Origin: Capillidium heterosporum
Lineage: Eukaryota > Entomophthoromycota > Entomophthoromycetes > Entomophthorales > Capillidiaceae
NCBI GenBank assembly: GCA_016630905.1
Contig: WBMQ01000002.1
Span: forward strand, 1,674,001-1,738,000
Length of the DNA stretch: 64,000 bases
Direction of reading: 5' to 3'
Part shown: positions 1 through 11,592 of the stretch, piece after piece
How the letters are laid out: each line of letters begins with the position of its first letter
Numbering within the stretch: the stretch's first letter is position 1
Notes under the pieces: model-generated
Told to the model about the DNA's origin: nothing
The model's input: only the letters and a program-made list of their open reading frames with translations
Database searches by the model: none
Translations under genes and position numbers: made by a program

Positions 1-2
1 CG

Positions 3-2960
3 GTTTACCCAAGTTGGGAATGTAACCAACGAGAACACTGTTTGGACGACGAGGTCCTGATATCGACCTGTCTGGAACCAGAAGTCAAAATTGTCAAGCC
101 TAGTACCGACCTCAAGAAGTCAGCTGAAGGCTTCGACTTGAACCAGGCGTTGGATGATGAATTTATAGGGATAAAAGAAGCGCCACCCAAGAAAGCCAAG
201 ATTGACAAGGCGCTGTGTCCCAAGACGGACGCTATATGCTACGTAGGTAATAAAGAGTATAGCATCAATGACCAAGGTATACCCAAATGTTGGAAGTACG
301 AGTTTCCGGTATACACGTGTGAGGATGTTAACTTTGAAACCAAGTTGTGCAATGAAGGCTTCCTCGACGTCAGCAGCTGCTACAATGCCCAGGAGGTCGA
401 TCTATTTGGCCAGACTAAGGAATTTGAATGTCCAACTGAGGACGACATCTGCAGCTATCGTGGTGATATCTACTCGTTCTTGGGAGACGAATTACCGCTG
501 TGCTGGCAATCTGGATCTCCGGTCTGGCGGTGCCAACCTACGGTTGATGGCAAGTGCGCTGAAGGATCTGCCGATGTACGCAAATGTTTTGAAAGCCGCA
601 AGCTCAAGGAGAGTGCTTTGCTGTCGACCAATCTGTTGGAGAACCAGTTCAAGTGTCCCAACATCTACGATTTGTGCAACGACGGTAAGGAGCAACTGGT
701 AATCACCAAGAACTTGACAGCTCGCTGTTGGGGTCGAGCTCGGGGTGGATGGAAGTGTCGACCTAGCTCTAATATCCACGCCAACTGTCCTGAATCACTA
801 ATCGATGTTGATCAGTGCTTCCCTCACCTCAAGATAAGACCCATCTTGAAGGTTGATCGACCAATAGCTGTACCTTGCCCCGGATCCAACGACAAGTGCG
901 ACGATGGTTTTATAGAGTACAGTTTGTTTTCGCCACAGGCACCACGCTGTTGGGTCAAGTCTGGGTTCAGCTGGAGATGCGGTCCCCTACCTTCCGACAC
1001 CAACAAGTGTCCCATCAAATCGGTAGATATCATAGGATGCCACAACACTACCAATACCGATATGATCGATAACAGCGGTAAAGTGGAGTTAAAGTATTTA
1101 TTTGGTCAAGCCATGAGTCGATCGACGAAATCCCCCTGCCCAAAATCAGACGAGGTATGTAGCTACAACAACGAATATTATGGTTTCGACATCAATTCGC
1201 CGCCCTGCTGGATGAACACCGGTGACAGTTGGACTTGTCAGCCACGTAACGGCAATGTATGCCCCAAATCTACTATTGATATCTTTAACTGCAAAGTTAT
1301 AGCCAATACCAACCTCCTACAAGGTCTAGAGTGCCCCAAGCCAGGCGAAAAGTGCCTCAGCAAAGGTAAATTGATGGACATAGATGACAATGACGTGCCC
1401 AAGTGTTGGTTCAAGAACAGTTTGGCCTGGATCTGTACTCACAAAGCTCCTGATATCAATGGATGTCCTCTAGGTAAGATGGACGTCACGACCTGCGACA
1501 TGACGTTACCAAAATGCCCCAACAACGACGACCGATGCAGCTATAAGTCCAAACTATACCGCCTAGGTCAGAAGGAGGCCAAGTGCTGGAAGTATATTGA
1601 GAACAGCTGGGTATGTGAGCCCAGTACATCGGCAACCTGCCCCGAAGGTTATTTGGACGGCGAGAGTTGCGACAATAAGGCCCAACTCCCTGACTACCTC
1701 TGCCCCAAGGACAACGACGTTTGCTATTTCAAGGATATAGCCTATCCTCAACATCTCAAAGATACCCCCGAGTGCTGGAAGTTTGAAAAGTCGCGATGGG
1801 AGTGCAATTACTTTGACCAACGTACCCAGAACTGTCCCAGCGACACCATCCCCATAAATCGGTGCCCTAAACGTAGCCCCAAGGCGCAGCGACCTCCTAG
1901 TTTATCCGAGTGTCCCAAGGTTGATGAGGCCTGCTTCAGCTACAGTAAGCCGTTGAAGTTCCCAGCTGGGGTAAGTTCGGCACCCTGCTGGTCCAAACGT
2001 AACGAGACATGGGTCTGCCAACCCTACGCCTATCAAAGCGATTTATGCCCTTTAGGTTACTTGAATGCGGGACTATGCCCCGAAGACAACTTCGTTTTAC
2101 CAGTACCCGGTTACAAATGCCCTGAACCCAACGCCATTGGCTACGACGGCAACAACTTCTACAATCCCAAGTCCAGCGGTAATTTACCTTGTTGGAAGAA
2201 AGCCACCACCAAGTGGTTAGCTGAAAGTTACTATGACGAGACACGACGCTGCAATGTAGGATTTGTAGACCTGACTAGATGCTACCGACCCTTGCCTTCC
2301 CCTCCCAAATTACCCAAGTACTGCCCCGATATCAAGGAAAGCTGCAGCTATAACAACAAGAAGTTTATCTTAAGTACACCTTCAGTACCCCTATGTTGGA
2401 CGAAAAGCAATACTAAAGGTAAAGGAGGTAGTAATTATAACTGTCAACCGCCCGAAGAGGAGTCGCAACTATGCCCGCAAGGTAGTATCTACATTGATAC
2501 CTGCATCCCTCGCAACTGGCCTACCTGCCCCAGCTTCGAATCCAAGTGCAAGGATAGTTCAACAACTTACTCTTTATTCCAAAAAGAAGTACCCAACTGC
2601 TGGACTTTCCAATCTAAGGATTTGTACCAGTGCAATCGTAACTTTGTTTGTAAGAAGCCAGCTGTTGATGTAAGGAACTGCCCCAAACCGTTCAAATTGG
2701 ATGGGAAGCCGGAAGATGAAGCTGAGTGCCCAACTAAGCTGGAGTTGGCTACAGCTCAAGGGGAAAAGAAGCGAATAAGAGCTTACAAGGATGGTTACGA
2801 CTGTTGGGCTAAAGCACCTCAAGAGGGAGATGGGGGTAAGGCATCCAGTTCGTGGGTGTGCAAGAAATCTGGATTTGCCAACAGTTGTCCATTTGGGTTT
2901 ACCAACATTAGGTCCGAGAAGTGTAAGGCTTTCCATCCTAAAGGCTTCCATTTATTTTAA
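3..2960 (+). CDS. Long cysteine-module protein, 5' partial
   Basis: The frame is open from the first bases of the window to a TAA at 2958, so the gene begins upstream and only its last ~985 codons are visible. The product is a tandem array of about 13 complete modules of 60-75 residues, plus part of another at the left edge. Each module follows C-P-x(4-5)-C-x(14-20)-C-W-x(8-10)-W-x-C-x(5-9)-C-P-x(4)-D-x(3)-C, six cysteines that could form three disulfides. The eleventh module (around 2118-2285) lacks two cysteines and the last (2728-2925) lacks the second. There is no intron, membrane segment or GPI-like tail in the visible part. Disulfide-rich repeats suggest an extracellular or wall protein, but the signal peptide region is outside the window. 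I do not recognise the family. An AATAAA at 2990 follows the stop. Confidence 0.85.
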   Translation, partial: VYPSWECNQREHCLDDEVLISTCLEPEVKIVKPSTDLKKSAEGFDLNQALDDEFIGIKEAPPKKAKIDKALCPKTDAICYVGNKEYSINDQGIPKCWKYEFPVYTCEDVNFETKLCNEGFLDVSSCYNAQEVDLFGQTKEFECPTEDDICSYRGDIYSFLGDELPLCWQSGSPVWRCQPTVDGKCAEGSADVRKCFESRKLKESALLSTNLLENQFKCPNIYDLCNDGKEQLVITKNLTARCWGRARGGWKCRPSSNIHANCPESLIDVDQCFPHLKIRPILKVDRPIAVPCPGSNDKCDDGFIEYSLFSPQAPRCWVKSGFSWRCGPLPSDTNKCPIKSVDIIGCHNTTNTDMIDNSGKVELKYLFGQAMSRSTKSPCPKSDEVCSYNNEYYGFDINSPPCWMNTGDSWTCQPRNGNVCPKSTIDIFNCKVIANTNLLQGLECPKPGEKCLSKGKLMDIDDNDVPKCWFKNSLAWICTHKAPDINGCPLGKMDVTTCDMTLPKCPNNDDRCSYKSKLYRLGQKEAKCWKYIENSWVCEPSTSATCPEGYLDGESCDNKAQLPDYLCPKDNDVCYFKDIAYPQHLKDTPECWKFEKSRWECNYFDQRTQNCPSDTIPINRCPKRSPKAQRPPSLSECPKVDEACFSYSKPLKFPAGVSSAPCWSKRNETWVCQPYAYQSDLCPLGYLNAGLCPEDNFVLPVPGYKCPEPNAIGYDGNNFYNPKSSGNLPCWKKATTKWLAESYYDETRRCNVGFVDLTRCYRPLPSPPKLPKYCPDIKESCSYNNKKFILSTPSVPLCWTKSNTKGKGGSNYNCQPPEEESQLCPQGSIYIDTCIPRNWPTCPSFESKCKDSSTTYSLFQKEVPNCWTFQSKDLYQCNRNFVCKKPAVDVRNCPKPFKLDGKPEDEAECPTKLELATAQGEKKRIRAYKDGYDCWAKAPQEGDGGKASSSWVCKKSGFANSCPFGFTNIRSEKCKAFHPKGFHLF

Positions 2961-2989
2961 ATTGAATGAGGTGTATGTAAAAGGAAGTC

Positions 2990-2995
2990 AATAAA
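2990..2995 (+). promoter_or_regulatory. Putative polyadenylation signal
   Basis: AATAAA lies 30 bases after the stop codon of the cysteine-module gene, in the short convergent spacer before the Zn2Cys6 gene. Confidence 0.5.
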
Positions 2996-3054
2996 ATTTC
3001 AAATTTAAACAAGTTAGTAGTTTTATTAGCTGCAACATGATGGATTTACATATT

Positions 3055-3462
3055 TTAATTGGAGTTGTTGGTCAAGTATTTCAAAAACTTCAACTTTTTG
3101 TCCACTACCTTTGGACGCTCCTCCAAGTTGAAGTTGGTTTTCTCCAAATTGATGAACTCCTGGTCCACTTTTTGCTTATCTTCTTCCTTAGCTTTATTGT
3201 TTGAATCCACTCTATAGTTTGTTAAGCTTAAATTGAGTTGATGGTGCTCGGTAATGGGTATGTTGACGTCGTTGGGGTCGCTGCAGTAAAGTTGCTGCTT
3301 AGGTTTGGGTTTGGGGCCTCGTTTGGATATGGGATTGTTTCTAGTACACTCTTTGTTGGAGATCTGGCATCGGGAACAAGAAGGCTTCTTACGATTGCAC
3401 TTGACTCTACGTTGTCGGCAGTGATCGCAAGCTCGAATGTAGAATTGAGATTGGGTGTCCAT
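3055..3462 (-). CDS. Small Zn2Cys6 transcription factor
   Basis: The protein has 135 residues from the ATG at 3462. The frame is open further upstream, but this start places the zinc cluster close to the N-terminus, as is usual. The fungal binuclear cluster is complete: CDHC, six residues, C, six residues, CSRC, six residues, C, with basic residues in the first loop (RQRRVK). A lysine/proline-rich linker (KRGPKPKPKQ) follows. The rest is polar and charged, with no fungal-specific transcription factor middle domain. It is therefore far shorter than typical Gal4-type regulators (500-1000 residues) and may be a DNA-binding competitor or need a partner. It converges on the cysteine-module gene with 94 bases between the stops. 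Confidence 0.8.
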   Translation of the reverse strand: MDTQSQFYIRACDHCRQRRVKCNRKKPSCSRCQISNKECTRNNPISKRGPKPKPKQQLYCSDPNDVNIPITEHHQLNLSLTNYRVDSNNKAKEEDKQKVDQEFINLEKTNFNLEERPKVVDKKLKFLKYLTNNSN

Positions 3463-4671
3463 CTTACGGCAATTAATTAGTGGAGTTGAGCTTTGAAACG
3501 TAAAGTGTAAGATGTACATTTGGTAAAGTTGGCAAGTCTGTGGCATTTATATGCTTATTTTGATGTTCGTGTTTTTATTACTATTTTGGATTTGGAATGT
3601 CGTTCCTATTGTAGGCTGGGATTTATAGTTTTGTTCTAGATTGGTGGAGAATTCTTGTGGACTTGCATTTTGAAATTAGACCGAATACTGATAGACAGCT
3701 GTATATGCTATAGTTGGTTGATGTATGGATTACCCATCGCTAAATTTTTAGCTCTGTACGTTAACATCCCCATTTATTCCAATCGATTTCACTGCTACCT
3801 TGTTGACGTGTAATTCATCTACCTAATTTAGACTCAAAGCCTACTAATGAAAATTTAGGATGTACAAAGGATCTCTGAGTCTAAATGAGTATCGACTATA
3901 GTTCTTAAATTTAACTTGGTATACTTTTTATAACATCAATTGTCGTCAAAGATGCTAACGTATGTCCACCTTTTCAATTATAAGTTTTTGAGTTTAAATT
4001 TTGGTGATGGGATGGTTTTCATTTTAACTAATATTGCCTACAATTGTTATCTGTATGCTTAAATGTGCCAGTTTATCTACTATTCTCTTGCAAAATTTTA
4101 AAACTTTTAGCAGAAACTTGCCACATTCGGAATAGATGTATAGTTGAAATTGGCATAGAAGCATGTTCATTTAAGGTCCATATAATAGTATATAGAAACT
4201 ATTGCTATTGAAACATACATAACAAAAAAACTAATATAAAGAAACTTTAGAATCATATTTGTTTTAGGATTGTAAAACTATTTATAATGAATGAAAAACT
4301 TAAAATGCAATCAATATTTCATATCAGAGGAAATCTGGAGTTGTTATTAGAGCACTTTTATATTTGTACAGCATATTTATGGAATTAAACATTATATATT
4401 CAGCTCATATAGTTAAATACACATATATCATATGTTTGCTTTATAAACTCAAGCCAAATATATACAAATTTAGAGTTAGCTATTCAATAAACTTCTTTCA
4501 ATCAAAATCGACTGATTTAAGAAAGGTTCTAATTAGCGATTGGCTGGCTTGAATCAACTCGGAAAAGTTGGGCCCATCCAGCTAAAATGTTCAAGTCCAA
4601 TTTTAAGATACGATTGTCTAAAGCTGAGACTTTCTTTCCGTTGGCAAAAAGATTGAAATTATTCACCCAAC
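3463..4671. other. AT-rich spacer, no gene seen
   Basis: Divergent spacer upstream of the Zn2Cys6 gene and of RPS4. Only short random open frames are present. The last 90 bases before RPS4 are richer in pyrimidines and probably hold its promoter and leader. No repeat or RNA gene recognised. Confidence 0.5.
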
Positions 4672-5683
4672 ATGGTACGCATCAAGTCGAGTTTCCCTAT
4701 GTTTTACAGTACATTTAGTTTTAGAATAAATTTTAGTATTGGGCTAATCTTTAATTTCGATGGATGCTTAACCTTTTATAATGAATTTCGGAAATTAACC
4801 CAACAAATTTTAGGCTCGTGGACCTATTAAGCATATGAAGAGGCTAAATGCCCCTAAGCACTGGATGTTGGACAAACTGACTGGTTCTTACGTAAGAAAA
4901 TATAGTTACTTTTGTTTATATTGATTCTAAATTAGGCCCCTAGACCCAGCACTGGTCCCCACAAGCTTAGAGTCTGCCTCCCCCTCATCATCTTCCTCCG
5001 CAACCGTCTCAAGTATGCCTTGAACTCTCGCGAGGTCACCTCCATCGTCATGCAGAGACTTATCAAGATCGACGGTAAGGTCCGCACCGACGAGACCTAC
5101 CCCACCGGATTCATGGATGTCATCAGCATTGAGAAGACCGGTGAAAACTTCCGTTTGGTTTACGACACCAAGGGCCGTTTCACCATCCACCGTATTACCG
5201 ATGAGGAAGCCAAGGTAATTTGAAATTTCGGTTTAAATATTGATATCCCCAAAGTACAAGCTCTGCAAGGTCAAGAAGATCCAAATTGGCCAGAAGGGTA
5301 TCCCCTTCATCGTCACCCACGACGGTCGTACCATCCGTTACCCCGACCCCCTCGTCAAGGTCAACGACACCGTCAAGTTCGATTTCCACACCAATAAGAT
5401 GTCGGACTTCATTAAGTTCGAAGTCGGTAACACTTGCATGATCACCGGTGGACGTAACACCGGTCGTGTCGGTGTTATCACCTCCGTCGAGAAGCACATT
5501 GGTGGTTTCGAGATTATCCACGTCAAGGATGCTTTGGAGCGTTCCTTCTCCACCCGTGTCACCAACGTCTTTGTCATTGGTAAGGAGAACAAGCCCTGGA
5601 TCTCCCTCCCCAAGGGTAAGGGTGTCAAGCTCACTATCTCCGAAGAGCGTGACCGCAGACGTGAGAAGGCCCTCGAAAACTAA
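4672..5683 (+). CDS. RPS4: 40S ribosomal protein S4 (eS4)
   Basis: Four exons join in frame: 4672-4674 (the ATG alone), 4814-4891, 4936-5214 and 5255-5683, giving 262 residues, essentially the family length (263 in human). The N-terminus reads [20 protein letters not shown], the hallmark eS4 start. It is followed by the S4-like RNA-binding region and a KOW-type segment around [12 protein letters not shown]. The product is a structural protein of the small cytosolic subunit. Introns are 139, 44 and 40 nt, all GT-AG. The first intron interrupts the gene directly after the start codon, a layout also found in other fungal RPS4 genes. Codons are strongly biased to C-ending forms, as expected for high expression. 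Confidence 0.97.
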
Positions 5684-6697
5684 AATAAATTAACGAGTAA
5701 TCTGGGAGGATAATACTTAAAGTGCTCGATACAGTTTTGTAAGTGACATGCTATTCCGTAAGACTTTTCTAATTCGCAATCTCAATAGACTATATTTTCT
5801 ATAATTGGTGTTCTATTTTGGATAATAGGTTTCTTTTCTATTCTTTACAGCTATATTTTCAAAATACTATTATCATTAGAGACGACTATACTTGGAAATT
5901 CTATATATCTTTTGAAATATTAAGTTGGTTTCTGGCAATAGCTAACACACTTAGCTTTATGAGATTAATGATAATTCAGCTTCATATTTTTATCATGTTA
6001 CTAGTTGAATAGCTCAATAAGTACACCTTTAACATCTCCTTATAATATAAAAGATATTACTTTACTCTTTAGATAGATATAAAACAATCGTTCAAGTCTT
6101 CCCGATATATTCTTATCAGGCTATATTAGTTCAATCGTTCTATCCTATTGCAAAAATTGAAAGCAGCTTTAGACTTACAGTTCAAGTAATTTGTTTACTT
6201 TTAGCTGAAGAAATAGTAAGGCAGCTGGATTGCTTTCATTCTATTGGTATTGTAATATAGTTGTTGGCTATCCCTACTCAAAATAGAAAATTTAAGTTCT
6301 ATCTATATAAACTTTAGCACCCTAAAAGCATTCGAGATTTTATTGTTTGTATGCTAGCTATCAAGTTCTACAGTTGAAAAATTAGACATAATGTTGAATT
6401 TATATCTGCTAAGACAAACTTTCAAGCTATATAAAACGCAACTTTAACTCCAATCATTTCAACTATCAAGTAGTCAACAAAATTATGGCACATTTGTAAT
6501 ACGATCCTTTGCACAAAAGTCGAGATATTAAGTGAAATCCAAATGTTGAAACGATCTTTCAACTAATATAGTCCTATTTGAATAAATTTAACCAACATAT
6601 TATATTTTTTCTATCACAAAAGAATATACATTAAAATAAAGTCAAATTTGATTGTGTTTGTGTATTATAAATAGATGTTAATAATTTTATTTTGTAC
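5684..6697. other. Convergent AT-rich spacer between RPS4 and RPL9
   Basis: Both flanking genes end here. An AATAAAT directly follows the RPS4 stop. The rest is AT-rich sequence with no supported gene. Confidence 0.5.
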
Positions 6698-7423
6698 TTA
6701 ATCATCCAAAACAATGTTAGTCTAATATACATAGTTAGCATATACGTACAAAAAATTCAAGTTACCTTCTGGGAAACGTAGACACCATCCAAGAACTTAC
6801 GGATATCCTTGTTGCGGGCCAAAGTAGACTGCTGGATAGAAGCGGCAGACTGGGAGACGTTATCTACCGAGTTACCGTACAAGATAATCTCATCCTTAAC
6901 ATCCTTGGAGACTTCAATGGTAACACCCTCCAACATCTGGATCTTGCGGGTGTACTTCTCACCCAAGAAGTTACGGATTTCAGCAACGGTACCGTTGTCG
7001 GTGATGTTGATGTTGATAGGGAAATGCTTGTATACGAAACGCATTTTGTACAGGAAACCCTTATAAAATTAGACAAGGAAAACTAAACAAAGTACCTTGG
7101 TGACACCGACAATCAAGTTCTTGATGTGGCTGGTAACGGTACCCAAGCAAGCAGAGTGCTTGCGGCCTCCGTGCCAGACAATGACCTTGATCTTACTCTT
7201 GCCAAGACGCTGCAACTCCATGTTGATGTGGCGGAAGTTCTTGGATAAGGTACCGCGGGGTCCGACGACGGTAACGGCACGGGCCTTGAAGGTGAGCTTA
7301 ACTATAAAAATTTATCAATTTTCAGTATGTTGCAAAGAAAGGTTACTTTTAAAGCATAAAAGGATATAAGTACAAACCTGAGTCGGGGACAGTGATGATT
7401 TCTTCCTGGTAGATTTCCAACAT
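6698..7423 (-). CDS. RPL9: 60S ribosomal protein L9 (uL6)
   Basis: Four exons on the minus strand: 7423-7378, 7301-7096, 7059-6766 and 6721-6698, all in frame and giving 189 residues (yeast L9 has 191). The product reads [15 protein letters not shown], then [35 protein letters not shown] and [17 protein letters not shown], the conserved uL6 signatures of the large subunit. The final exon is only eight codons including the stop (TNIVLDD). It is preceded by a TGCTAAC branch-site match and a good acceptor, and it replaces an intron read-through that would otherwise end the frame differently. Confidence 0.96.
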
Positions 7424-8050
7424 CTTCAAGTTTATTACTAAGGTGAAAAGTATAAGTTCATGGTCTTTAATTGAGTTGAAATTTCGAAGTTAGGCTCAAT
7501 TTGCGATATTCGTTTGGTTGAGCTAATGGATGCAATACAATATTTATTAAGATAATACTCACCCCAAGTAAATGGCTATAGAAAAAAGAGAAGGTTTCGC
7601 CTACTTTCTTAAGTTACCTTTACTCGACTATTCGATCCAATTTGTCCAAATTTTTTGAAGTTGCTTGAGCTAGCTGCTACCTCTGTAATTGGCTGGAATC
7701 TTAGGATTGAGTGCTTGTCTTCAACTTTTTGCCCTTTGCTTGAGCATTGCCTAATTCCATTAATGACATTGGCATCATTGTGTATCCTTGATTTGGACAA
7801 TTGTGCTTCTCCCCAGTTGAAATTCACTGGCCAGTTGGCAGCTTCTATCTACAAAGCAAGCCTGGTGGAAATTTTGATTAGCAAGAACCTTTAGCTAACA
7901 AGTAAATGTAGTTGGCTAGATCAATTTATACCAGAAACACCCCAAGTCCTAAGCAAGTATCAAAGGAATAATCTTCCCTCAACCTCTAAAATTCAAGGCC
8001 AACTAAAACTTGAACCCACCTTGATTGTTGGAAAACTTCTAAAATACACG
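7424..8050. other. Divergent spacer between RPL9 and the C19orf53-like gene
   Basis: Shared upstream region of two genes likely to be growth-regulated. A 79-codon open frame on the plus strand (7655-7894) has no recognisable domain and I treat it as chance. No motif can be assigned with confidence. Confidence 0.4.
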
Positions 8051-8433
8051 ATGGTCCAAGGCGTAAAGTTCAAGAGTAAGGGTAGCACCAGTACCAACAA
8101 AGCCAAAGATAAGCGGAAGGCGGCTGCAAAAACAGCCCCCAAGCGTGGACGTAAAAATTTTACTCTCAAAACCAAGCGTTAAACTTTAAATTTAGACAGA
8201 GTAATAGCCGCTAAGGAGAAAGCTTTAATTTTGAAAAACAAATTGGCAAAGGTAAATTATTTCGTAGCTTTATTTAAAAATGGATTTTGTAGAAACTGAC
8301 AGCTAGTATCAACCGGAACTGTGAACAGAGTTTCGCTACCAAGGCCAACTCGTTGGGCAAGTTGACTTTACTCAAACCTTTGGCTGAAAGCGGGGCTAAG
8401 GAAACTAAAGCCAAAGCTAAGAAATCGAGCTGA
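8051..8433 (+). CDS. UPF0390 / C19orf53-like small basic protein
   Basis: Three exons, 8051-8150, 8196-8251 and 8293-8433, join in frame to give 98 residues, matching the ~99-residue human homologue. The N-terminus is MVQGVKFKSKG, followed by a lysine-rich stretch and the family core KRGHRVIAAKEKALILKNKL. A second helix (KKLTASINRNCEQSFATKAN) and a basic tail ending KAKAKKSS follow. Reading straight through the first intron gives a stop after 43 codons, so the splice restores the conserved core. The family is conserved in eukaryotes and its molecular role is poorly defined. The high charge suggests nucleolar or RNA association (inference). Confidence 0.8.
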
Positions 8434-8682
8434 ATAGTTGGTTTAGATTCATGCAATAAATTTGGTATTTATATTTTTATATCAGACTATGTTGAATTCA
8501 AGTTTATAGTTGAAAGTAGACTTTAATAATACAGTTTATAGAAACCTTATGAATTACACTAAGCTTTATTAGACAGGAGACAGATAACAAAAATTAAACT
8601 ACTATTTTTTAACATTTTTAAATTAGTGGGATAGGAATCGTCAAAGTGAACTAGAGTGACAAGAACATAAAAACTATAGGAG

Positions 8683-9861
8683 TTAGACCTTTGATGGATC
8701 GAAGCAACCACAGAGAAAGTACTTGTAGAACCAGTTCACCTTAGGTGCACTCGTTTCCTCTATATCGAAACCGCGGTCGTCGGTAGAAAATTCTATAAGT
8801 AAGTTGTTGGTTTCGTCGTAATCAGTTTCCTCGGTGCTATAAGTACTATCGGTTACTAAGCTTGTAGGTTTGCTGTCGGTTTCGGAGATGTTGAGTTTGA
8901 TGGAGATTTCTGAAGGTACATCGACGGTATGGATGTCACTGAAGGGGCACTCCTCTGCCTCTAATGCAGTAACTGTTACTTCTCGATCCACAGCTTCCAA
9001 ACTTTGGGAATAAGGCTGATCTATGGGAAGGCTATGGTTCAAGTTATCTATTGATTCTTGGGAACTGGTGTTGGTGGTATGATGATAGAAGTCATACTTG
9101 TCTTTATGGTTCTCACTGTTCAAAAGTTCAGAGTCGGTGCCAGCTTCTGAATAACACTTGTAATCGGAGTACATCGAGTTACAATCTCCTTCCATCTTGT
9201 ATTCATTTTGGTTTAAGTTACCCTCACTATTTGATATCGTATCATGGTGCAAAGAGGTTTCTGAATCGGAGAACTGCTGGTAAAAGTTAAATGCGATGTT
9301 TTCGTTGCTGGAGTGAGTTCTAAAACTGATGGAGTCATCTAAATTTTCTTCATCCTTGCTGCTAAACTCGTCACTACTTTTATCTACAACAGTGTACTGT
9401 TCAATTTTGGATTGTAAAATTGGATCGTTTTCAGCATCATCTGATAGGTGGTCACTGTCGCTAGTGCCTAGTAACTTGGCTTCCGCCAATTCTTCTTGGT
9501 AGAAGGTATCCTCCTCCAATTCGTCGATAATTTCATGATCCTAAAATAGAATTAATATATACCTTTTTCATTATTTACCTTCAACAGACAGAAAGTTGTA
9601 TTTGGATATAGTACTAGTCTTTGGCTTTGCTTTTGATTTAACTAGAAGCGCTTCTATTTCAATATATTAGATGTTTTAAATAATATAAACTAAATTACCT
9701 AGTCTTTTAATATGGGCAGTCGATTCATCCTCCTTAATAGCGGGGAATTTTAAGTTCTCTGAAACTGAGCTATGCCTAGCATGAGTAGGTTTCTTGTCTT
9801 TAGTTTGGGTTGGTCGGACACTTACACTTACTCCCCGTCTATGGCCAAGGTAGTCCTTCAT
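8683..9861 (-). CDS. Acidic protein of unknown function, C-terminal CGCF motif
   Basis: Likely exons are 9861-9699, 9653-9579 and 9540-8683, about 364 residues. The N-terminus is basic (MKDYLGHRRGVSVSVRP), the second exon is lysine-rich (LLVKSKAKPKTSTISKYNF), and the long last exon is acidic and serine-rich with low complexity, probably disordered. The C-terminus ends in an aromatic and cysteine motif, NWFYKYFLCGCFDPSKV, which could be lipidated or bind a membrane (inference). The first two exons join in frame. The junction from exon 2 to exon 3 leaves one base too many: spliced as written it reaches TGA three codons later, whereas a +1 move gives the long frame. A weaker donor seven bases earlier (GTTGAA) would also restore the frame. 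I do not recognise the family. Confidence 0.6.
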
Positions 9862-11592
9862 AATTTCTTTTTGTAAAACTGCTCTGTTTTCCCTCTCATT
9901 AATTTCTTGATGTTAATGGAGTGCATACAGGTCCAATCAAGTTATCTGTTTAGATGGATAAAATTTTCCGAGCGATCTAAAAATTTAGTGGTACTTGTAT
10001 TCAGGATTATTTGGCAAAAAATCCAATTCAAAGTTTATATTTTAAAGACAGATGATTATGAACAGCTTAGAAATATTTACAGGCTCTGCTATATGGTCTA
10101 CTCTCAAGGTTGAGGACCATATATTTAGGCTGACAACACCACATTTACTATACTTTCGAATTTGATGGGGTATTTTAGTTTTTATCATATATTATTTTGG
10201 CTTTTATTGAACTTATTCTAATTTTACTTATCTGAAAAGACTATATAAAAAACTTTATGATATATACACTTAAACCAATAGAACATATATATTGGTGCTT
10301 TTGCTAATCTTCCCTTCCTATTGCCTTGCAAATCAGTATTAATTTAATTTCTTACCTAGCTATACTTGAAATCCTAACATTTGACTATATAGCATTTTTA
10401 AAGAAAAACTCCATTAATTATATTATAGGTCATAGTATGTTAAAATCATCATTGAAGGTATGTTTATCTTCTTGAATAGTAGCCTATAGTGGATATATGT
10501 TCCATATTTTATTCTTCAAATGTCTCTACATCGTATTTCACTTATGATTAGAGATATTATGTACTAAAGCAGATTTATCTGATGGCATAGTTTTTCTATC
10601 TCTTTCCCCTAATAAAATTTCGCTTGGTTTTAGCTCCTTACAGCTGTAAAACTATCTATCAGCATCACCACTACTATCTTTAAATGTTCATACATTTTGG
10701 TATATATCATTTGATAGCAGGTCAATCTCCAATAGATAAAACAGCATATATCTGATAGTGTTTTAGACTACCACCATGACTATTATTCTCTTTCAAGGGA
10801 TACCGAATAATATATGAGCTCTTTTGAAACTCCGTCCAATACTTTAAACTTTTAATATCGATATCCCAACCGGTTTAAAATTGGATAAGGATCAGTACTA
10901 AAAGTTAGTCATTCCAACCACCATCTTTTATCAACGATACTTGTAGATTAGTCCTTCCAGTACGTAATTAGTAAAATACCCTTAAAGTTTACTTCCTATT
11001 TACCAGGCGGGGGAGCCTGTAGTGGTTAATATCGAAAGTTTATTGCAGTGCAGATTATTTCATTTTACCATCAGATCGATAATTGTTTAGGGTCAAATAG
11101 TTGGAGAATGTTCCTTGGATAGGTGTACAGTTTTGAAAAAGAAACGGATGGATAGTCCTCCATACAAACTAACTGAAGGTAGCTTTACGCCACCGTACAC
11201 CTTTCTAAATTACAGCAGCAATGCCAATGCTCTTGTTACTGAACTCATCCTACCCAATTTGCAATTGAGAGGTGTATTCTCTACGATAAAGTTGTATTGA
11301 ATTCCAGAATTTTATCTAATCAGATAGTTTATAATAGGAGAAATGTGTGAGGTTTTACCGGGTCAAGTAGCCAATCAACGAAATGGAGATTTAATACATC
11401 TGATAACCGATCCTTCAAATTTAGTTTAGGAAAGAGGAAGCTCCAAATTATTTTTTGTAAAAGTTTAGTTGACAAACCGGTTTAGGCAGAACAAGAAGCA
11501 TCTACCTGCTGCTCTAAAAGCGATTACCGAAAAGTTTATATATAAGGATCGGAAGCCATCAATTCCATCAAGCTAATTTAGATATATTCAAT
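9862..11592. other. Long AT-rich gene-free stretch
   Basis: About 1.7 kb with only short open frames (68 codons or fewer) on either strand and no supported gene, RNA or repeat. The last 200 bases probably contain the promoter of the leucine-rich-repeat gene. Confidence 0.5.
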
